Origin: Brachybacterium huguangmaarense
GTDB lineage: Bacteria > Actinomycetota > Actinomycetes > Actinomycetales > Dermabacteraceae
Direction of reading: 5' to 3'
NCBI RefSeq assembly: GCF_025725725.1
Contig: NZ_CP107020.1
Location: forward strand, 2,170,001 to 2,234,000
DNA length: 64,000 bases
In this document: positions 30,341-42,978 of the stretch, in pieces
How the letters are laid out: each line of letters begins with the position of its first letter
How positions within the stretch are numbered: position 1 is the first letter of the stretch
Notes under the pieces: generated by a model
What the model saw: the letters and a program-made list of their open reading frames with translations, nothing else
The model's database searches: none
Told to the model about the DNA's origin: nothing
Translations under genes and position numbers: made by a program

Positions 30341-31153
30341 CTGAACACCGCCGACGACGCGACCGTCCTCCTCGCTGAAGGGAACTCCTTCCTCGACCAC
30401 ACGCCCACGCTCAAGGAGTTCTTCCCGGACCCGTTCCTGTTCGCGGGGACCCCGTTCGAGTTCAACCGCGTGCAGCTGGTCCGCCTCATCATCGTGGCCG
30501 TCGTGCTCATCGTGATGTGCATCATCGCCTCGCGCGCCCGCCTCGTGCCGGGCAAGGCGCAGTCGGTGGTCGAGCTCCTCATGGACTTCGTCGACAACAC
30601 GATCATCAAGAACACGCTCGGCCTGCGCGAGGGACGCCGCTACGCGCCCATGCTGATCACGATGTTCTTCCTCATCCTCGCGATGAACCTCGCGGGCGTG
30701 ATCCCCGGGCTCAACCTCGCGGGCACCTCGGTGATCGGGATGCCGCTCATGCTGGCCCTGTGGACCTTCGTGACCTACGTGTACTTCGGGGTCAAGAAGC
30801 ACGGCTTCGGCGGCTACCTCAAGCACGAGACGATGCCCCCCGGCGTGCCGTGGCCCATCTACATCCTGCTCGTGCCGATCGAGTTCCTGCAGGTCGTGCT
30901 GATCCGCTGGGGATCGCTCACGATCCGACTGCTGGCCAACATGGTCGCGGGCCACATCATGATGCTCGTCTTCATCGGCATGACCCAGGCCCTGCTCTTC
31001 TCGGGCTCCTGGCTGATCGCGATCTCGCCCCTGTCGGGCGCCCTGGCCATCGGGATCTACGGCTTCGAGATCTTCGTGGCGGCCCTGCAGGCCTTCATCT
31101 TCACGATGCTCTCGGCGGTCTACATCCAGATGGCCACCGCGGACGAGCACTGA
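30341..31153 (+). CDS. atpB: ATP synthase Fo subunit a, probable CTG start
   Basis: 270-residue proton-channel subunit. The conserved pre-helix region TPTLKEFFPDPFLFAGTPFEFNR lies upstream of the first possible GTG (30470), so the gene must begin earlier. The only plausible start before it in frame is CTG 30341, 6 nt after GGAG; no ATG, GTG or TTG is in frame upstream. Membrane helices include the channel helix with the essential Arg (LTIRLLANMVAGHIMML). First gene of atpBEFHAGDC. Confidence 0.88.
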   Translation: MNTADDATVLLAEGNSFLDHTPTLKEFFPDPFLFAGTPFEFNRVQLVRLIIVAVVLIVMCIIASRARLVPGKAQSVVELLMDFVDNTIIKNTLGLREGRRYAPMLITMFFLILAMNLAGVIPGLNLAGTSVIGMPLMLALWTFVTYVYFGVKKHGFGGYLKHETMPPGVPWPIYILLVPIEFLQVVLIRWGSLTIRLLANMVAGHIMMLVFIGMTQALLFSGSWLIAISPLSGALAIGIYGFEIFVAALQAFIFTMLSAVYIQMATADEH

Positions 31154-31994
<841 letters not shown>

Positions 31995-32023
31995 CCGAGA
32001 ACTGCACGAAGGAGCACTGACCG

Positions 32024-32839
32024 ATGCGAGGAACCTCAGCAGCCTCTCTGCGCGAGGTCGTCGACGGCGCGGAGACGAGCTTCCGTTCCCCCGACGTCCC
32101 CCTGGAGCAGACGGCCGATGAGCTGTTCTCCGCTGCCCGGGTGATCGACTCCAGCAATCAGCTGGTGCGTCTGCTCAGCGACGGCGGGCGACCCGCCGAG
32201 GTCAAGCAGGCCGCGGCCCGCGACCTCTTCACGGGGCAGGTCGGCCGGACCGCCCTCGCCGTCGTGCTCGACGTCGTCGCGCACCGCTGGTCCGAGCAGG
32301 AGGACATCCTCGACGCGCTCGAGCGCGTGGGCGTGACCGCCCTGCTCACCCGGGCCGATCAGGAGGGTCGCCTCGGCGCCGTCGAGGAGGAGCTGTTCCA
32401 GGTCTCGCGCCTGATCGACCAGTCCCCGGCGCTCTCGGAGGCCTTCGACGACGCCCGTGATCGCTCCGGCGAGCGCGAGGCGATCGTGCATCGGGTGCTC
32501 GACGGTCGGGTCGACGCGCTCACCGTCCAGCTCGTGGCCCAGGCCGTGGGGCGTCGCAGCGAGGCCAAGCCCGCTCGCCGCGTGCTCGAGCTGGCCCAGT
32601 ACGCCTCCGAGCGCCGGCGCCGCCTGCTCGCGATCGTCTCGAGCGCCCGCGCGCTCACCGACGTCCAGCAGCAGCGTCTCGGCACGATCCTCGACCGGAT
32701 CTACGGGCGCAGCGTCCAGATGAACTTCGAGATCACGCCGGACGTGGTCGGCGGCCTGCGGATCCAGGTCGGCGACGACCTCTACGACGCGACCGTGCTC
32801 GCACGGCTCGGTCAGGCGCGCGAGCGCCTGGCCTCGTGA
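32024..32839 (+). CDS. atpH: ATP synthase F1 subunit delta
   Basis: 271 residues, the long actinobacterial form (about 180 in E. coli). The C-terminal OSCP-like part has RVLELAQYASERRRRLLAIVSSA and GGLRIQVGDDLYDATVLARL, which is the family signature. It joins the b stalk to the alpha3beta3 head. Confidence 0.93.
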   Translation: MRGTSAASLREVVDGAETSFRSPDVPLEQTADELFSAARVIDSSNQLVRLLSDGGRPAEVKQAAARDLFTGQVGRTALAVVLDVVAHRWSEQEDILDALERVGVTALLTRADQEGRLGAVEEELFQVSRLIDQSPALSEAFDDARDRSGEREAIVHRVLDGRVDALTVQLVAQAVGRRSEAKPARRVLELAQYASERRRRLLAIVSSARALTDVQQQRLGTILDRIYGRSVQMNFEITPDVVGGLRIQVGDDLYDATVLARLGQARERLAS

Positions 32840-32920
32840 CGGCGCCGCCGCGGCGCCCCCTCAGCACCCACACCCCTCCCCGGCAGCGCCGGGCCCACCG
32901 ATAGGAAGCGAAGCAGCGCG

Positions 32921-37337
<4,417 letters not shown>

Positions 37338-37361
37338 GCGACCCGGACCGAGGCGACGCAG

Positions 37362-37799
37362 ATGCACCTGAACGTCCCGATCACCCTGGTGGTGGTCGGG
37401 ACGTTCGTCGTCCTGCTCGCCCTCGTCTACCTCGCCCGGCAGTTCCTCGTCTCCCGCCGCCAGGGCTCCTTCGAGTGCACGCTGTGGCGTCGGGCGATCA
37501 CGGGCCGTGAAGGCTGGCAGCTCGGCCTCATGCGCTACCGCACCGACCGGCTGCGCTGGTACCGGGCCTTCTCGCTCGGCCTGCGGCCCGAGGTGACGAT
37601 CCGGCGCGACGAGATCGCCGACATCGACCGCGGCCCCGTCGTGCCGGGCGCCGGGGGAGCGGACGCCTACGTCGTGCTCGACCTGCTCCTGACCGACGGC
37701 CGGACCCGCAGGATGCTCATGGCCCGGTCCTCCTCGGCCGGCCTGCTGGCCTGGCTCGAGGCGGCACCCGCGGGCTACGTCATCACGGGCGCCGACTGA
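37362..37799 (+). CDS. DUF2550 family membrane protein
   Basis: 145 residues: one N-terminal membrane helix (about 6-27), then a cytosolic domain with GSFECTLWRR, GLMRYRTDRLRWYRAFSLGLRPEVTI and LLTDGRTRRMLMAR. This family sits just downstream of atpC in many actinobacteria; its function is unknown. Association with ATP synthase is by position only. Begins 24 nt after atpC. Confidence 0.88.
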   Translation: MHLNVPITLVVVGTFVVLLALVYLARQFLVSRRQGSFECTLWRRAITGREGWQLGLMRYRTDRLRWYRAFSLGLRPEVTIRRDEIADIDRGPVVPGAGGADAYVVLDLLLTDGRTRRMLMARSSSAGLLAWLEAAPAGYVITGAD

Positions 37800-37818
37800 G
37801 GCGGGGCCTCGCCCCTCA
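37797..37818. terminator. Short bidirectional hairpin built from two stop codons
   Basis: Between the convergent DUF2550 and nagA genes. TGA (37797-37799) pairs with TCA (37816-37818, the nagA stop in reverse) and GGGGC (37803-37807) pairs with GCCCC (37811-37815) around loop CTC. No U-tract. Compact, so efficiency is uncertain. Confidence 0.45.
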
Positions 37819-39009
37819 GGCGACCTCGACGCCCCCACGCAGCACGCGGCCCGCGTGCAGGTCGGACGTCGCGAGCAGGACGTCGGCGCGCCGGCCGGCC
37901 GCGAGCGCCCCGATCCGGTCGGACAGGCCCAGCACGCGGGCGGGCACCGCGGAGGCGGCCCGCACCGCGACGGCGAGATCGATCCCGGCCTGCTCGACGC
38001 ACAGCCGCACGACGTCGAGCAGGTGCGCGGTGCCGCCCGCGATCGCGCCGCCCTCGGTGAGGGTCGCGACGGCCCCCTCGACGGTCACGTCGAGCGCGCC
38101 GAGCGTGTAGCGCCCATCGGGCATGCCGGCGGCGGCCATCGCGTCGGTCACGAGCACGACGTGGTCGGTGCCCGCGATGTCCATGACGTAGCGCACGGTG
38201 TCGGGGGCCAGGTGCACGCCGTCGCCGATCAGCTCGACGACCATCTCGCCGCGCGCCGCGGCGTCGAGGCACGCGAGGGCGGGGCCCGGGTCGCGGTGAT
38301 GGATCGGGCGCATGCCGTTGAACAGGTGGGTCGCGGTCGGCAGGGCCGAGCGCGAGCCGCTCGTGCGCAGCGCCGCGAGCGCGCGGGCGATCCCGTGCTC
38401 CATCTGCTCCGCGGTCGCGTCGGTGTGCCCGAGCGACGGCACGGCGCCGCCGCGGGCGAGCGCGTCGATCACCGCGTCCGCGCCCTCCGCCTCGGGCGCG
38501 ACGGTCATGGTCGCGAGCGCGCCGCCGGCGATCGTGCACAGCTCGGTCACCAGGTCGGCGTCCCCCGCGGCGATGTGCGCGGGGTTCTGGGCGCCCTTGC
38601 GGGCGGGGGAGATGAACGGTCCCTCGAGGTGGATCGCGGCGAGGTCCCCCGAGCGCACGAGCTCGGCGAGCACCGTGGTGCGCGCGCGCAGCTCCTCGGG
38701 GGAGGCGGTCACGAGGGAGGCGACCAGGGAGGTCGTGCCGTGCAGGAGATGCTCGCGGGCCCCGCGGCGCGCCTCGTCGACGTCGGCGCAGTCGGGGAAG
38801 GACACCCCGCCGCCGCCGTGGCAGTGGAGGTCGACGAGCCCCGGCAGGATCACCCCGTCCCATCGCTCGGCGCGCGCGGCCTCGTGGCCCGGGGCGAGGG
38901 CGGTGGGACCCGCCCAGACGATCTCGGCGTCGGCGACGAGCACGGTCGCATCGGGCACGACGCCCGTCTCGAGCACCGCGGTGCCCCTCAGGGCGAGATC
39001 GACGTTCAC
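37816..39009 (-). CDS. nagA: N-acetylglucosamine-6-phosphate deacetylase
   Basis: 397-residue amidohydrolase converting GlcNAc-6-P to glucosamine-6-P plus acetate in amino-sugar and cell-wall recycling. Metal and active-site motifs: LPGLVDLHCHGGGG, AIHLEGPFIS, SLGHTDA, ATHLFNGM and LVTDAMAAAGM. GTG 39009 is preferred, 6 nt after AGGAGG; the longer frame to 39105 runs into the nucS gene. nagB is not adjacent. It lies 52 nt downstream of nucS and may be co-transcribed. Confidence 0.94.
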   Translation of the reverse strand: MNVDLALRGTAVLETGVVPDATVLVADAEIVWAGPTALAPGHEAARAERWDGVILPGLVDLHCHGGGGVSFPDCADVDEARRGAREHLLHGTTSLVASLVTASPEELRARTTVLAELVRSGDLAAIHLEGPFISPARKGAQNPAHIAAGDADLVTELCTIAGGALATMTVAPEAEGADAVIDALARGGAVPSLGHTDATAEQMEHGIARALAALRTSGSRSALPTATHLFNGMRPIHHRDPGPALACLDAAARGEMVVELIGDGVHLAPDTVRYVMDIAGTDHVVLVTDAMAAAGMPDGRYTLGALDVTVEGAVATLTEGGAIAGGTAHLLDVVRLCVEQAGIDLAVAVRAASAVPARVLGLSDRIGALAAGRRADVLLATSDLHAGRVLRGGVEVA

Positions 39010-39061
39010 GGAGGTCCTCCTGGAGAGCGGGGGCCGCTCGGCCCCGGATTCGAAACGGGGG

Positions 39062-39769
39062 TCAGAACAGGCGGGACTCGGCGTCGTCGATGCCGCGCAA
39101 CGCATCGTAGTCGAGCGTCACGCACGTGATGCCGCGATCGACGGCGAGCACCTTGGCCTGGGGCTTGATGGCCTGGGCGGCGAAGATGCCGCGGACGGGC
39201 GCGAGCAGCGGATCGCGGTTGAGCAGCTCGAGGTAGCGGGTGAGCTGCTCGACCCCGTCGATCTCGCCGCGCCGCTTGATCTCGATCGCGACGGCCGCGC
39301 CGTCGGGGTCGCGGGCCAGGATGTCGACGGGGCCGATCGCGGTGCCGTACTCGCGACGCACGAGCGACCAGCCCGCCCCCAGGGTCTCGATGTTCTCGGC
39401 GAGCAGCGCCTGCAGGTGGGCCTCGACGCCGTCCTTCTGCAGGCCGGGGTCGATGCCGAGCTCGTGCGAGGAGTCCTCGAGGATCTCGTGGAGGCGCACG
39501 CGCAGCCGGTCGCCGGACTTGGCGTGCACGACGTCCCACTCCTCGACCCACGCGTCGTCGGGGTCGAGGGCCGCCTCCTCCGGGCTGCGGGCCTGCGTGC
39601 GCAGGGTGCACGGCGGGCTCATCCAGTTCAGCGGCTTGTAGCTGCCGCCGTCGGAGTGGACGAGCACGCTGCCGTCGGCCTTGACAATCAGCAGACGGGG
39701 GGCGAGGGGGAGATGCGCGGTCAGTCGACCGGTGTAGTCGACGGCGCAGCGGGCAACGACGAGACGCAC
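39062..39769 (-). CDS. nucS: Mismatch-specific endonuclease NucS (EndoMS)
   Basis: 235-residue nuclease of the non-canonical mismatch repair pathway of actinobacteria and archaea, replacing MutS/MutL. N-terminal DNA-binding domain ([22 protein letters not shown]); C-terminal RecB-like nuclease with GPVDILARD and [20 protein letters not shown] (Asp149, Glu163, Lys165). It ends ESRLF, which could act as a sliding-clamp binding tail. GTG 39769 lies 6 nt after a TAGCCT -10 box with no Shine-Dalgarno, consistent with a leaderless mRNA. Confidence 0.95.
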   Translation of the reverse strand: MRLVVARCAVDYTGRLTAHLPLAPRLLIVKADGSVLVHSDGGSYKPLNWMSPPCTLRTQARSPEEAALDPDDAWVEEWDVVHAKSGDRLRVRLHEILEDSSHELGIDPGLQKDGVEAHLQALLAENIETLGAGWSLVRREYGTAIGPVDILARDPDGAAVAIEIKRRGEIDGVEQLTRYLELLNRDPLLAPVRGIFAAQAIKPQAKVLAVDRGITCVTLDYDALRGIDDAESRLF

Positions 39770-39775
39770 CCGGAC

Positions 39776-39781
39776 AGGCTA
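39776..39781 (-). promoter_or_regulatory. -10 box of nucS, leaderless spacing
   Basis: TAGCCT on the minus strand with 6 nt between it and the GTG start codon. Confidence 0.5.
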
Positions 39782-39864
39782 CGACACCTCCGGGCCGTCC
39801 ACCCACGCGCCGCGCACGGGTGGAAGTCGTCACGTGCGCTGGAGGCGACCCGAGGGGCCCCCGG

Positions 39865-39870
39865 TAGTCT
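39865..39870 (+). promoter_or_regulatory. -10 box of the membrane protein-lipoprotein-ybbN operon
   Basis: TAGTCT. The predicted start site falls on ATG 39878, an in-frame start 27 nt before the GTG I prefer; both starts may be used. Confidence 0.45.
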
Positions 39871-39904
39871 GAACCGGATGCCGAAACCTGAGGGAGGGAC
39901 CACC

Positions 39905-40942
39905 GTGCGCAGACTGCTCGCCGTCGCACTTGTCGTGCTCGGCCTGGGGGGCCTGCTCCTGGGCCGACTGGGGGAGACCGTGTGGGCTCCGGAGACCGAG
40001 CGCACCGCCGCCGTGCAGCTCGACGACTCCGGGCCGGCCGTCGTGATCGATCCGGGCGTCGTGTACGTCGGGGGCCACGAGGGCACGCTGACCGTGACCG
40101 GGCCGGCCGACGTCTCGGTCATCAGCGCGCCGAAGGACGACGTGGCCGCCTACCTCGGCGACACCCGCCACACCGAGATCACGGGCGTGCCCGACTGGGC
40201 GACGCTCACCGCCAAGGACGTGAGCGCCGACGGCGACGCGACCCTCCCTGATCCCGCGGGCGCCGATCTGTGGCGCACGGTGCGGACCTCCGCGAGCCCC
40301 GCGGAGATCTCGCTGGCCGAGCTGTGGAAGGCCGACGGCGGGGCGAAGCCCGCGCAGCCCTACCAGGCGATCCTCATCGTCACCGACGGCACCCAGCCCG
40401 CCGCGACCGAGGTGTCCGTGACGTGGCCCGTCGAGGCCGCGAACGCGTGGGTGCCCTACGCCTACGTGATCGGCGCCGTGCTGGCCGTGCTCGGGCTGGT
40501 GCTGTTCGTGATCGACTTCTCGGCCGCGCGGACGCGCCGCCAGGCCGCCGAGGACGAGCTCGACGCCGAGGCCGCCGACACTGCTGCTGTCGAGACCGAG
40601 GCTGTCGAGACCTCGGCCGAGGCTGTCGACGCACCTGCCGAGGACGACGACGCGCCTGCCGAGGGCGCCGTCGCCGCACCGGCCGAGGCCGCTGCGTCCG
40701 AGGACGACGCTGCCGATGCCTCCCGCGTCGAGGAGACGACGGAGGCCGACCCGGCGTCGGCCGAGGAGGAGCACCGCACCCGCGTCGTGCCCGCCCGGAC
40801 GGGGCGCCACCGTGCGCTGTCCGCGGAGGAGACCGACCTGCTGACCCCGCTCGACGCGGACGGCCAGCCCCAGGACGCCGCCGAGCACAGCTCGGACCCC
40901 GCCGAGACCGACACCGCTCCCGAGGAGGGCGAGAACCGATGA
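39905..40942 (+). CDS. Two-helix membrane protein with acidic Ala/Glu-rich tail, function unknown
   Basis: 345 residues. An N-terminal membrane segment (RRLLAVALVVLGLGGLLLG) is followed by an extracytoplasmic domain (about 25-175), a second helix (about 178-202, YVIGAVLAVLGLVLFVIDF) and a cytosolic tail rich in Ala, Glu and Asp. I do not recognise a named family. GTG 39905 follows GGGAGGG at 7 nt; ATG 39878 in the same frame would suit a leaderless start from the TAGTCT promoter and add nine residues. The stop overlaps the lipoprotein gene by 4 nt. Confidence 0.75.
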   Translation: MRRLLAVALVVLGLGGLLLGRLGETVWAPETERTAAVQLDDSGPAVVIDPGVVYVGGHEGTLTVTGPADVSVISAPKDDVAAYLGDTRHTEITGVPDWATLTAKDVSADGDATLPDPAGADLWRTVRTSASPAEISLAELWKADGGAKPAQPYQAILIVTDGTQPAATEVSVTWPVEAANAWVPYAYVIGAVLAVLGLVLFVIDFSAARTRRQAAEDELDAEAADTAAVETEAVETSAEAVDAPAEDDDAPAEGAVAAPAEAAASEDDAADASRVEETTEADPASAEEEHRTRVVPARTGRHRALSAEETDLLTPLDADGQPQDAAEHSSDPAETDTAPEEGENR

Positions 40943-41994
40943 GCCCCACCGCCCGTCCCGAGCGCACCGGCGGCATCGCCCGTCGCCGCCTGATCGTCGG
41001 CTCCGGCGCCGCCGCCGTGGGCCTCGCCCTCGCCGCCTGCTCGCAGGAGGAGACGCCGCCTGTTGTGCAGACCGGGGAGGCGTCCGCGACGCCGACGCCG
41101 GTCGCCGACGCCGACCAGTTCACCCAGATCATGAAGGAGACCTCGGCCGCGCTCACGGCGGCGGACGAGGCCAAGGACCCGGCCAAGCTGGCCCCGCGCA
41201 TCGTCGGCTCGGCCGCCGAGTTCCGCACCCGGGCCTACGAGATCATCGCCAAGATCCCCGATCACGCCGAGTCCCTCGCGACCCCGTCGGCGGCGATCCT
41301 GGTGCCCGCGACCTCGGTCTCCGGCGACTTCCCGCGCACCGCGATCCTGCTGGTCGCCGACGCCGTCGAGGGCGGCAACCCCTTCTTCATCCCCTTCCAG
41401 CAGGCCGACGCCCGCTCGGACTACGCGACGTGGGGCTGGGCCCGCCAGCTCGGCGGGGTCGACATGCCCTCGGTCGAGGACTCGAGCGTCGGGGCGACGG
41501 CCGTCGCGGCCGATGCCGACGGCCTCCTCGTGACCCCGGCCGACGCCCTCGCGCTCTATGCGGCCGTGCTGAGCAACGGCGACGGCTCCGACCCCGACGA
41601 CAAGCTCGCCTCGGACCCCTTCGCGGAGTCGGTGCACCAGGGCATCCAGGACGAGCGCGCCAAGCTCAACGCGAACGTGCCGGCGAACTCCCTGGCCACG
41701 ATCCACGAGTCCTACTCGGTGCACGAGGGCGAGTTCGCGGCGCTGCGCAGCGACGACGGCGGGGCGATCGTGATCGGGACCCTGCGCTCCTCGCGCACCA
41801 TCACGGTCGTCAACGGCGCGACGCTGCGCTACGCGGATCCCGAGTCGGAGCTCGTGGGCAAGACCAGCTTCACCAAGGAGTTCGTGCGCGACTACGGCGA
41901 GGTCGTGGCGCTGCACGTGCCGACCGCCGACTCCGGCGCGCAGGTCCAGCCCATCGGCGCCTCGAAGATGCTGCTGGGCGCCCACGGCGAGTAA
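40939..41994 (+). CDS. Secreted lipoprotein, probable Tat signal, function unknown
   Basis: 351 residues. The signal sequence has ARRRLIVGSG (twin-arginine-like) and lipobox LAAC with Cys34 as lipidation site. A Ser/Thr/Pro linker follows, then a folded domain with HESYSVHEGEFAALRSDD and VVALHVPTADSG. It may belong to an actinobacterial lipoprotein family of unknown role (DUF8094-like, uncertain). Translationally coupled to the membrane protein upstream (ATGA), suggesting joint work at the membrane; 30 nt before the YbbN-like gene. Confidence 0.82.
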   Translation: MSPTARPERTGGIARRRLIVGSGAAAVGLALAACSQEETPPVVQTGEASATPTPVADADQFTQIMKETSAALTAADEAKDPAKLAPRIVGSAAEFRTRAYEIIAKIPDHAESLATPSAAILVPATSVSGDFPRTAILLVADAVEGGNPFFIPFQQADARSDYATWGWARQLGGVDMPSVEDSSVGATAVAADADGLLVTPADALALYAAVLSNGDGSDPDDKLASDPFAESVHQGIQDERAKLNANVPANSLATIHESYSVHEGEFAALRSDDGGAIVIGTLRSSRTITVVNGATLRYADPESELVGKTSFTKEFVRDYGEVVALHVPTADSGAQVQPIGASKMLLGAHGE

Positions 41995-42024
41995 GACCCG
42001 CATTCGAGAGAGAGGACAAGAACC

Positions 42025-42909
42025 ATGAGCGACCCCTACGGCATGATCGACCTGTCGACCCTGCGCCACGACGCCCCCGCCGCGGACGCCGGGGAGCCGG
42101 GCGTCTACGAGATCGCCGTGACGGAGCAGGGGCTCGAGCAGGTCATCGCCGACTCCGACACCGTCGCGACCCTCCTCGTCGTCACCAGCTCCCGGGTGCC
42201 GCGGGGGGCCGAGTTCCTCGCGGTGCTGCGCCGGCTCGTCGACGCCCAGCGCGGCGTGCTGCGCCTGGCCACCGTCGACGCCGACACCCAGCCGCGCGTG
42301 GCCGGGGCGCTGCGCGTCCAGAACCTGCCGACCGCGCTGCTGCTCCTGCGCGGTCAGATCCAGCCGCTCTTCGAGGGCGCCGTCGCCGAGGCCGAGCTCG
42401 CGCCCGTGCTCGACCAGGTGGCCCAGCTCGCCGCGTCGCAGGGCCTGCCCGGTCTCGCAGCCGGGGACGAGGCGCCCGCCGAGGAGGACGAGCCGCTGTC
42501 GCCGCTCGAGCAGGCCGCCTACGACGCGATCCAGAGCGGCGACCTCGACGCCGCCGTGGCCGCGTACCAGTCGCTCCTGAACGAGAATCCGGCCGATGCC
42601 GAGGCGAAGGCCGGCCTGGCGACCGTGCACCTCATGCAGCGCACCCAGGGCGCCGACCTCGACGCCGCCCGCACGACGGGCGCCGAGCGGCCCGGCGACC
42701 TCGAGGCGCAGCTGCTCGTGGCCGACCTGGACGTGCTCGGCGGCCACGTCGACGACGCGTTCGCGCGCCTGCTCGACCAGCTCCGCGGGGCCGACGAGGA
42801 GACCCGCGACGCGGTGCGCACGCGCCTGCTCGAGCTGTTCGAGGTGGTGGGCGCGGAGGACCCGCGCGTCGCGGCGGCCCGTCGCCGCATGGCGAACCTA
42901 CTCTACTGA
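42025..42909 (+). CDS. YbbN/CnoX-like thioredoxin-fold TPR protein lacking CxxC
   Basis: 294 residues. The N-terminal thioredoxin fold (about 20-140) has TSSRVPRGAEF at the position of the WCGPCK active site, so both redox cysteines are missing. ATVDADTQPRVAGALRVQNLPTALLL matches the typical cis-Pro region. TPR-like repeats form the C-terminal half (about 155-290). Relatives act as chaperone holdases that pass clients to GroEL or DnaK; redox activity is not expected here. AGAGAGGA precedes ATG 42025. Followed by a strong terminator. Confidence 0.88.
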   Translation: MSDPYGMIDLSTLRHDAPAADAGEPGVYEIAVTEQGLEQVIADSDTVATLLVVTSSRVPRGAEFLAVLRRLVDAQRGVLRLATVDADTQPRVAGALRVQNLPTALLLLRGQIQPLFEGAVAEAELAPVLDQVAQLAASQGLPGLAAGDEAPAEEDEPLSPLEQAAYDAIQSGDLDAAVAAYQSLLNENPADAEAKAGLATVHLMQRTQGADLDAARTTGAERPGDLEAQLLVADLDVLGGHVDDAFARLLDQLRGADEETRDAVRTRLLELFEVVGAEDPRVAAARRRMANLLY

Positions 42910-42923
42910 GGCCCCCGCCTCCG

Positions 42924-42968
42924 ACGCACGCGGCCCGCCCCGGATGCTCCGGGGCGGGCCGCGTGCGT
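42924..42968. terminator. Strong bidirectional terminator between ybbN-like gene and glgB
   Basis: Perfect 20-bp stem (left arm ACGCACGCGGCCCGCCCCGG) with loop ATGCT, between convergent genes; 14 nt from one stop and 10 nt from the other. Confidence 0.85.
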
Positions 42969-42978
42969 GAGGGACCGG

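Noticed and set aside
37855-39129. Plus-strand frame opposite nagA
   Set aside because: Shadow of nagA; the minus strand carries all amidohydrolase metal motifs.
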